A DNA stretch of 64,000 bases from contig NZ_BAABHB010000005.1 of NCBI RefSeq assembly GCF_039541875.1, positions 1-64,000 of the forward strand, written 5' to 3'. The notes beneath the pieces are model-generated. The model worked only from the letters and a program-made list of their open reading frames with translations. It made no database searches and was not told where the DNA came from. The number at the start of each line of letters is the position of its first letter. Positions within the stretch are counted from its first letter, which is position 1. This document shows, one piece after another, positions 1 to 6,003 of this stretch. The DNA is from Nibrella viscosa (lineage in GTDB: Bacteria > Bacteroidota > Bacteroidia > Cytophagales > Spirosomataceae). The position numbers and the translations under genes were made by a program.

Positions 1-69
1 CTTACATTCGGGACTGGGGTATCAATGTCCGGCCAGTTTCTTATCGAAGCAGGGCATAAGGCTGCCTAG
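1..69 (+). CDS. Possible 3' end of a plus-strand gene cut by the window edge
   Basis: Frame 1 is open from the first base to a TAG at 67-69 and encodes 22 residues ending in IEAGHKAA. There is no start inside the window. The piece is too short to assign to a family. It may equally be chance coding, so this is only a pointer for whoever joins the neighbouring sequence. Confidence 0.2.
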   Translation, partial: LTFGTGVSMSGQFLIEAGHKAA

Positions 70-95
70 ACTCAAAATAAAATCCGTAATAATAG

Positions 96-299
96 AATCT
101 GTGTCCAACTTATAGGGGGCTAAACCAAAATTATTTAATCTATGTTCCAGCTATTATAAAAGCTGAGGCCCCTAATAGTTTCAGCCTTCAACCATTTATA
201 AATATAGAAGGGCCAATATCAAAAGAAAGATTACCTACTAATGATAAGTTATGGCCAAATCCTGACTACATAAGGGAATACAATAGAATAGCCCCTTAA
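96..299 (+). pseudogene. Remnant ORF without a start codon, convergent to the C5 methyltransferase gene
   Basis: Frame 3 is open between a TAG at 93-95 and a TAA at 297-299. It encodes 67 residues of protein-like composition, including LWPNPDYIREYNRIAP at the C-terminus. No ATG, GTG or TTG start with sensible spacing was found, so it looks like the surviving tail of a gene broken by a frameshift or deletion; frame 1 upstream also ends at 69. Its convergent position next to a DNA methyltransferase would suit a partner restriction enzyme, but no catalytic motif is visible and that idea is inference only. The rest of 1-314 shows nothing else recognisable. Confidence 0.25.
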
Positions 300-314
300 C
301 AAGAAGCTATTCTA

Positions 315-1514
315 TTAGGCCAACTCTGTTTCTAAACGCTCACTACTTTTAGTAACCGTTTGATCCACTGAGTTAAGGTATGCTTTTATACGTTGAGCAA
401 GCCAATAAGCAACAGGCGGAGTTACGGCGTTTCCTAAGGCATGATAGCGGGCAGAATCAAGTTGATCTTGGTCAAGATGCAGCTCATTTAATTTTGTCCA
501 GTTCTCAGGAAAAGCCATTACTCCTTCGCACTCTGCAGGTGTAAGCCTTCGGATTTTCCCTACACTTGGGTAGCAGACATAATTACGGCTCCAGTCAGTT
601 CCTGTATGCCTAGCCGATGTAGCATACAAACAATATGCTATCGATTGAATTACTGGTCCTGTTCCGCCAATATCTCCAATGACTTCCTGAAATGGGGACG
701 AAGGTTTCGGCCCATCCTGTCTGCTCTCCTTAATATTCCCCTCGCTGCGTTCGGGCTCAAAAAGTATCGATCCGGGACCTCGTTGGTCTCTATAACACCC
801 GATAATGTACACTCTTTGGCGTGATTGGGGAACTCCGAAGTATCTGCTGTTAAAAGTACGCCATCCAACTGCATACCCGAGTTGGGCCAACGTTTGAAGG
901 AGAACTCCAAAATCTCGTCCTCCATGGGAGCTGAGTAAACCCGCAACGTTTTCGATAACAAGAACTCTGGGCTTGTTTTCTCCAACCAGTCTAGCAAACT
1001 CATGAAAGAGTCGAGACTTAGATCCTCTAAGTCCTTCTCTTTTACCCATTCTCGCAAGAGAGAGGTCTTGACACGGGAAGCCTCCGACCCATACATCGGA
1101 AATAGGGATTGTTGCATGATCTAAGGTTGTTATATCTGACCACTTAGGCACATCTGGCCAATGTTGTTTTAGAATACTTGTACAAAATGGTTCAACTTCA
1201 CATTGGAAATTTATTTGGTATCCAGCCTGCTGAAACCCTAAGTCAAAGCCACCAATTCCACTAAAAAAAGAAGCTAATGAGTATCCGCACAACTCTTCAA
1301 AAAGGTTAGGTTGTTGCTTAAGACCATTGTCAGGATAATTGATGCTATCGGCGTAAAGCCTGATCCGGGCAATATCTGAATCTGTAAAAACCCGCCATCC
1401 ATTTCTATCCCGGCCCACATCTTCTACCTTCCCGTCCTTTATCCAGCGATCTAGAGTAGCATATGAAATACCTATCTTCTTTGCCGCTTCTCTAAGAGTA
1501 TGGCCTTTATTCAT
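315..1514 (-). CDS. DNA (cytosine-5) methyltransferase with N-terminal MerR-like HTH
   Basis: Transfers a methyl group from S-adenosylmethionine to C5 of cytosine in a specific DNA sequence. The 399-residue protein has two parts. Residues 1-55 resemble a MerR-type winged helix-turn-helix (LREAAKKIGISYATLDRWI, then GWRVFTDSDIARI). Residues 78-380 carry the C5-MTase motifs in order: I (FFSGIGGFDLGF), IV (GGFPCQDLS with catalytic Cys148), VI (ENV 188-190), VIII (RQRVYIIG), IX (RRLTPAECEGVMAFPENW) and X (GNAVTPPVAYWL). All key residues are present, so it is probably active. No cognate endonuclease or Vsr gene is visible in the window. The HTH may autoregulate expression, as N-terminal HTH segments do in some other C5 MTases; that is inference. 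Confidence 0.93.
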   Translation of the reverse strand: MNKGHTLREAAKKIGISYATLDRWIKDGKVEDVGRDRNGWRVFTDSDIARIRLYADSINYPDNGLKQQPNLFEELCGYSLASFFSGIGGFDLGFQQAGYQINFQCEVEPFCTSILKQHWPDVPKWSDITTLDHATIPISDVWVGGFPCQDLSLARMGKREGLRGSKSRLFHEFARLVGENKPRVLVIENVAGLLSSHGGRDFGVLLQTLAQLGYAVGWRTFNSRYFGVPQSRQRVYIIGCYRDQRGPGSILFEPERSEGNIKESRQDGPKPSSPFQEVIGDIGGTGPVIQSIAYCLYATSARHTGTDWSRNYVCYPSVGKIRRLTPAECEGVMAFPENWTKLNELHLDQDQLDSARYHALGNAVTPPVAYWLAQRIKAYLNSVDQTVTKSSERLETELA

Positions 1515-1559
1515 ATATTATGACTTAAAGTTTTAGCAACCTTTATCAACTTACTCCAG

Positions 1560-1567
1560 CAAACATA
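1560..1567 (-). promoter_or_regulatory. Probable -7 element for the C5 methyltransferase gene
   Basis: The minus strand reads TATGTTTG, an exact TAnnTTTG match, 46 nt upstream of the start codon. No convincing TTG/TTTG -33 element was found at the usual spacing, so confidence is moderate. Confidence 0.4.
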
Positions 1568-1679
1568 CAAAAAAGCCTTACAGTTAATTGAAACGCCGAT
1601 TTTTTATTTTTTTTTGGTCGCCAACGGGAACATTCATAAGGTCTGATTTTCATAGGTTTAGGAACTTAAAATTTTATGG

Positions 1680-1973
1680 TTATAGGGTAAATTTTACTTT
1701 TCTTCTACCTGTACGGTCGCGTGGTGTTTGCAGATCAAGCAAGCCAGCGCTACTTTTGACGCGCTTAGTGGTCTTGCCGTTACGCCGGTTCTGTTGAGTC
1801 GAGCGAGTTTCGCTTAGGTGCTTGTCCATCTCGCCCTCTAGAGCAGACTCCAAGAAGTGCTTAAGCAGGGGAGCGAACAGGCCGTTTTCGCCCGTCAGCG
1901 GCTTACCCTCATAGAGGCCCTTGATGGCTGCCTGCTTGAAGGCGTCGAAATCAAAGTTGTTGTGATCAGTCAT
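1680..1973 (-). pseudogene. IS256-family (mutator type) transposase, N-terminal remnant
   Basis: The 97 residues match the start of IS256/mutator transposases: a short variable N-terminus, LKHFLESALEGEMDKHL, then LLDLQTPRDRTG. A full-length enzyme has about 400 residues with a DDE catalytic core. Here homology stops at DRTG near 1696 and unrelated codons lead to a stop, so the DDE domain and the other end of the element are gone. The upstream end lies against the broken 3' end of hsdS. The minus strand near 2005-2040 contains CTGAACTGTGTCAGG, plausible as an IS256-type terminal repeat, but without the second end this cannot be confirmed. Confidence 0.8.
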
Positions 1974-2022
1974 AGTGGTGAATATAAGGTTTGTTTTTAT
2001 TCACCCGCAGACCTGACACAGT

Positions 2023-3033
2023 TCAGCGTGCAGCCTCTTTTCCAGGCCCAAAGCCATCAGGGATGAAGTAACAACGCCCGATTGATGCACCTGTTATATT
2101 GATCAATACGTCTCCTGCCTGAACGCGACTGTTCCGCATGGATTCATCTACCTCTTCGGTTATATAGGCTACATCATCCAGCCGTAACCCATCAAAGTGA
2201 ATATTCTGGCTACGTAACAAAGGAATGCCTTCTGTTTTGTAAACAGACGCCCCGCCTGAAGGTGTTACTCCACTGCCTACTTTCAACACTACATACCTCA
2301 GCTTCTTCAGATTCCAATGAGCTGGTATATCCCCCAGCCACTCAATGCCGGATGGCTTCATCGGGACGTCAGGGTTGATGCCTTTGGTAACGGCTTCGTT
2401 GATGAGGGTGGCTTTCTCCTCCCGCAGCAGGTCAATCAGCCGCCGTTTGCGGTCGATGAGCGTGTCGATTTTGGCGGTTTTGTCATCAAGGTAAGCGGCA
2501 ATGGCGGTTTGTTCACCTTCACCGGGCAAGACCACTCTCAGGTTTTCCAGTACGTTCATTCCAATATTAGGTTGTGTACCGAATGACCAAGAAAGTTGAA
2601 TATTCTTCTGAAAGTACTCTGATGAAAGTGCGTAGAATATAAATGCTGAACTATGCTCTGGCTTCACTCTTACTAATGCCAAGGGAGACCATATGTTAAA
2701 GTCATCATCAAAATCAACCAACGCAATTTTACCAGTTGTAGAACCTGATTTCACGATGAAGATGTCACCCCGCTTAGGTTTACACTTTTTGGCATAGAGC
2801 GCGTCTACGTCCGGTTTGATATTGCCGCGACGATAATTGAAGTTGATACGCCCTTCTTTTACAGCCTCTGCCGAGACAAATGGTACACCTTCTTCAACAA
2901 ACTCAGGAGTCTCATGTGGCCCGTCTGTTATCTTTGTTTCCACAACATATTTTAAGGCTACTGCTCTCCAACCGGCCGGAATCTCGCCGAGCCAGTCGAT
3001 GCCAGTGGGTTTATAGGTATCGTATGTAGTCAT
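2023..3033 (-). pseudogene. hsdS: Type I restriction-modification specificity subunit HsdS, 3'-truncated
   Basis: HsdS selects the bipartite target of a type I R-M complex. The 336-residue product contains TRD1 (about 1-170), a central conserved helical region (EQTAIAAYLDDKTAKIDTLI and following, about 170-220) and the start of TRD2 from PSGIEWLGDIPAHW. TRD2 ends abruptly after GRCYFIPDGFG, followed by IS-derived codons and a stop. The rest of TRD2 and the second helical region, roughly 80-100 residues, are missing. The ATG at 3031-3033 overlaps the upstream TGA (ATGA), so I chose it over the earlier TTG at 3042. The protein probably no longer specifies its original target, although half-HsdS proteins can sometimes dimerise. 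Confidence 0.85.
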
Positions 3034-3938
3034 GATTGCCAAAGAGGTTCATTTTGCCAACTGGACGGAAGGCCCAGCGCGTTGATGTCAATATTTGGGT
3101 ATTTGCTCAGCAACCCGGAAAGCTTCTGCGTGAAGCGATTCCCGGGAACGATTACGTTCAACATGTACTTCATGCAACACAGGTGAACATACAGCCTGTG
3201 GTGTTCGGTGACGGGTGGCACCCACGTCAGCCAGGGTGCCGGCGGTTTCGGCAACAGTTTGGGCCGTCCGGGCAGATTCTTGTTCCACAGCCTGCCGTGA
3301 TGGGCGCAAATATTACGAATTTGCGTAAACGTCTGCATCCAGCTCGGCATAAAGGTCTGATTAACCAGCTTCAGGTCTGCCGCAATCCGGTCCTTCGAGC
3401 GTACCGATGATTTCAGGTTGCCGTACAGCTTGGACAGATTCCCCAGGCTCACCACCTCCAGCGACTTCCAGGCGGGTGGCAGCCGGGAGTCGGTATTGTA
3501 TGTCTGGCGGTGATGTACCAAGAATGTATCTTCTGAACGAGCTATCTCTTTGCGGATGGATTCAAGCGTCCTTTGATGCGCGGATACGTCTTTAAATAAC
3601 TTCGGATCAGTAAACCACCAGGGGTCAAACTCATGCGAAAGCTGGTAGATCATTCGGGTTCGTACCCCAATCTCAATCCGTTCGATGATGCCGAAGACCA
3701 GCAGCCGTAGCTCCCGGTCGAAGTTGTACAGACTGACAGCGTTTTCGAAAGTACTGCCCGGCTTAAAGGTATGCTGTTGTTTATCGTCCTGCATGGCCCA
3801 CCAGTACCCGGCCAGCCGGTAGTAGCTGATGTTCAGAAGCTGGCGTTCGGCCTCCGCTATATCTGTTATTAGCAGGCCCCGTTGCTTGAGCTGCTGTATT
3901 TGTTGTGGTATGGTAAGGGCAGGTTTTGTGTATTTCAT
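3030..3938 (-). CDS. Abi_2 (AbiD/AbiF-like) HEPN-domain abortive infection protein
   Basis: A 302-residue member of the Abi_2 family: the family start LLNISYYRLAGYW (35-47), the FDRELR block (73-78) and the C-terminal R208-N-I-C-A-H213-H, which fits the HEPN RNase signature Rx4-6H. Such proteins are thought to cleave RNA and arrest growth or phage multiplication. The gene sits between hsdM and hsdS and overlaps hsdS by ATGA, so the two are translationally coupled. Only 16 nt separate its start from a strong Rho-independent terminator of an upstream small-RNA unit. Expression therefore needs readthrough, the layout used by type III toxin-antitoxin systems. Family membership is secure. The toxin role, the target and RNA neutralisation are inference. 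Confidence 0.88.
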   Translation of the reverse strand: MKYTKPALTIPQQIQQLKQRGLLITDIAEAERQLLNISYYRLAGYWWAMQDDKQQHTFKPGSTFENAVSLYNFDRELRLLVFGIIERIEIGVRTRMIYQLSHEFDPWWFTDPKLFKDVSAHQRTLESIRKEIARSEDTFLVHHRQTYNTDSRLPPAWKSLEVVSLGNLSKLYGNLKSSVRSKDRIAADLKLVNQTFMPSWMQTFTQIRNICAHHGRLWNKNLPGRPKLLPKPPAPWLTWVPPVTEHHRLYVHLCCMKYMLNVIVPGNRFTQKLSGLLSKYPNIDINALGLPSSWQNEPLWQS

Positions 3939-3954
3939 CGACCCAATACGGCAT

Positions 3955-3997
3955 AAAAAAAGCCCCCTGAGGTGCTCATGTACGAGCCTGGGAGGCT
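3955..3997 (-). terminator. Rho-independent terminator between the small RNA and the Abi_2 gene
   Basis: On the minus strand AGCCTCC (3997-3991) pairs with GGGGGCT (3967-3961), with an inner AGG/CCT and CTC/GAG extension, followed by seven T. It ends 16 nt before the Abi_2 start codon and would limit transcription into that gene. Confidence 0.8.
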
Positions 3998-4053
3998 GAT
4001 AGTTTCAATCGAAAAACCTTATAAAAGCAAAAGACTCGCCCTGGGACGCTGAT
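3987..4053 (-). repeat. Two-copy 14-nt direct repeat inside the small RNA
   Basis: ATCAGC-N-TCCCAGG (minus strand) occurs at 4053-4040 and 4000-3987, differing only at the seventh base. Copy 1 forms the 3' side of stem I; copy 2 forms the 5' side of the terminator hairpin, so alternative pairings are possible. Confidence 0.7.
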
Positions 4054-4084
4054 CTGACGGGTAGCGTGGCGAGTACTGTTGATG

Positions 4085-4115
4085 CAAAAGTACAACGTTT
4101 TCCGGAATAAACCAA
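4085..4115 (-). promoter_or_regulatory. Promoter of the small RNA upstream of the Abi_2 gene
   Basis: The minus strand has TTG (4115-4113), exactly 20 nt, then TACTTTTG (4092-4085), a full Bacteroidetes consensus. It begins 30 nt after the hsdM stop codon. Confidence 0.75.
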
Positions 4116-4145
4116 GTTCACCTGCATCTTTTTCATGTGTTACAC

Positions 4146-5906
4146 TTATTGCGTGTCCAGAATCGTGTGAATCAGGCCTTCTGTCTCTTCCTCCAGGGCC
4201 AGTATATCCGCCCGGATGTCGGCCAGGGACCGCAGCGGCTTGTACTGGTAGAAGTACTTGGTAAAGTTGATTTCGTAGCCCACCTTCGTCTTGCTGTGGT
4301 CAATCCAGGCATCTGGTAGGTGTAGTAATACCTCACTCTGGAAATAGAGGTCAATGTCGTCCAGGAGGGGCACGTTCTCGGCATCACGCAGGTTCGCATC
4401 CGGCTCGTACTGTACGGCAGCACCGGTACCGTCAAACAGGCTGGGCTGGTTCTTTTTGCCTTTCTTCACCACGGGCCTGCCGTGTTCATCACGCAGCGGC
4501 CGTTCTACCGTAATGCGGCTGTAGCCAAAGAAGGCGTTGGGGTAGATCTTGACGTAATCACTCTCCTGAAAAGCTCCATAGAGTTCGGTGATCTGCCGGA
4601 TCTGCGCCGGTGAAATCTCGTTGCGCTTGTTGCCCAGGCTGCGGCTCATCTTCTGGAAGAAACCGGTGGCGTTGATAAGCTGCACTTTACCCTTGCGCCG
4701 GGGCGTTTTGTGGTTGGTGACAATCCAGATGTAGGTACTGATGCCGGTATTGTAAAAGAGCTGGTCGGGCAGGGCGACAATGGCTTCCAGCATATCGTTC
4801 TCGATAATCCACTTCCGAATCTCGCTTTCTCCGCTACCGGCTCCACCGGTAAACAAAGGCGAACCGTTAAGCACAATACCCAGCCGGGAGCCGCCTTCCG
4901 GTACAGCTTTCATCTTGGAAATCATATGCAGCAGGAACAGCAGCGATCCGTCGTTGATCCGGGGTAAACCCGGCCCAAAGCGGCCTGCGAAACCCCGCTT
5001 TTCGTGCTCGGCTTTAACCACCTTCTCCGTTTTCTTCCAATCTACGCCAAACGGCGGATTCGCCAGCATAAAGTTGAACCGCTCGTCGGGGTGCTGATCG
5101 TCCTTCAGCGTATCCCCGAAGCGAATGTTGCCGGGCTCCTGCCCCTTGATGAGCATATCGGCTTTACAGATGGCGTATGACTCCGGGTTGATTTCCTGCC
5201 CAAACAGTAGCAGTGTGGCATCGGGGTTCTGGCGTTTGATGAAGGCATCGGCGGTAGAGAGCATTCCACCAGTACCGGCAGTGGGGTCGTAGAGGGTTCG
5301 GATGGCTCCTTTCTTGTAGATGTCCTGCTCGTCCATGAACAGCAGATTTACCATCAGCTCAATGACCTCACGGGGCGTAAAGTGCTCCCCTGCGGTTTCG
5401 TTGGAGATTTCGGCAAACTTCCGGATCAGCTCTTCAAAGATGTATCCCATCGTGAGGCTATCCACCCCAGCCAGGTCGATCTCCGAGAACCGCCGAACGA
5501 CGATATACAGCAGGTCGGCCTTATCCAGCCGCTCGATCTGCTCGTCAAACCGAAACTGCTCCATGATGTCGCGGACGCTGGTGGAGAAGCCGTTGATATA
5601 CGTCCGCAGGTTAGCGGCTATGTTGTCCGGGTCTGCTATTAACCGACGGAAGGTGTAAAGACTACGGTTGTGGAACTTGTAGCCGGTGGCACGGTTCAGC
5701 ACCCGGTCGATGATATCGTCGGATTGTCCTTTGTATTTATCGTATTGGGTTAATACTTCGTCTTTGGTGGGTTCCAGCAGGCCATCCAGTCGCCGTAGGA
5801 TGGTGAGCGGCAGGATAACCTTGCCGTACTCGGCCTGTTTGTAATCGCCCCGCAGCAGATCGGCTACGGACCAGATGAAGTTCGCTTTCTCGCGGAAGTT
5901 TATCAT
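4146..5906 (-). CDS. hsdM: Type I restriction-modification N6-adenine methyltransferase HsdM
   Basis: Methylates adenine in the target chosen by HsdS, using S-adenosylmethionine. The 586-residue protein has the HsdM N-terminal helical domain (about 1-150), SAM motif I DPTAGTGG (207-214) and catalytic motif IV NPPF (283-286), followed by the usual C-terminal region. Length and motifs indicate an intact enzyme. It is the first hsd gene on the minus strand, followed by a small RNA, the Abi_2 gene and a truncated hsdS. No hsdR occurs in the window; it may have been lost with the IS event, or lie beyond the left edge or elsewhere. Without a working HsdS the methyltransferase is probably silent or orphaned. 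Confidence 0.94.
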   Translation of the reverse strand: MINFREKANFIWSVADLLRGDYKQAEYGKVILPLTILRRLDGLLEPTKDEVLTQYDKYKGQSDDIIDRVLNRATGYKFHNRSLYTFRRLIADPDNIAANLRTYINGFSTSVRDIMEQFRFDEQIERLDKADLLYIVVRRFSEIDLAGVDSLTMGYIFEELIRKFAEISNETAGEHFTPREVIELMVNLLFMDEQDIYKKGAIRTLYDPTAGTGGMLSTADAFIKRQNPDATLLLFGQEINPESYAICKADMLIKGQEPGNIRFGDTLKDDQHPDERFNFMLANPPFGVDWKKTEKVVKAEHEKRGFAGRFGPGLPRINDGSLLFLLHMISKMKAVPEGGSRLGIVLNGSPLFTGGAGSGESEIRKWIIENDMLEAIVALPDQLFYNTGISTYIWIVTNHKTPRRKGKVQLINATGFFQKMSRSLGNKRNEISPAQIRQITELYGAFQESDYVKIYPNAFFGYSRITVERPLRDEHGRPVVKKGKKNQPSLFDGTGAAVQYEPDANLRDAENVPLLDDIDLYFQSEVLLHLPDAWIDHSKTKVGYEINFTKYFYQYKPLRSLADIRADILALEEETEGLIHTILDTQ

Positions 5907-6003
5907 AAATCAGAGGGTATGTCTATTCAGGCTGTCCTTGCCCTAACGGGTGCAGCCGTGAGACAGAGACAGCCCGCAATATACCTGTATTTGGGCGTAC
6001 GTC

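Larger units (their letters stand above)
3955..4080 (-). ncRNA. Candidate structured small RNA upstream of the Abi_2 gene (possible RNA antitoxin)
   Basis: A self-contained unit of about 125 nt on the minus strand. It has an exact promoter (4085-4115), a predicted start near 4080 and a terminator ending near 3955. Stem I pairs ACTCGCC-ACGCT (4074-4063) with AGCGT (4050-4046) and GGCGAGT (4040-4034), giving 12 bp with a CCCAG bulge and a 12-nt loop. The second hairpin is the terminator. A 14-nt word (ATCAGC-N-TCCCAGG; 13 of 14 identical) occurs once in each hairpin. No ORF of useful length is seen. Position, repeat and downstream terminator resemble RNA antitoxins of type III systems, and structured RNAs have been reported next to AbiF-like genes. 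Expression and function remain untested. Confidence 0.65.

Noticed and set aside
650..1117. A 155-codon minus-strand ORF in another frame
   Set aside because: It lies inside the C5 methyltransferase gene, whose motifs are intact in the main frame.
3961..4054. Short CRISPR array suggested by two similar 14-mers and GATTGAAAC
   Set aside because: There are only two copies, 53 bp apart, within hairpins of a small RNA; there is no regular spacer series, leader or cas gene.
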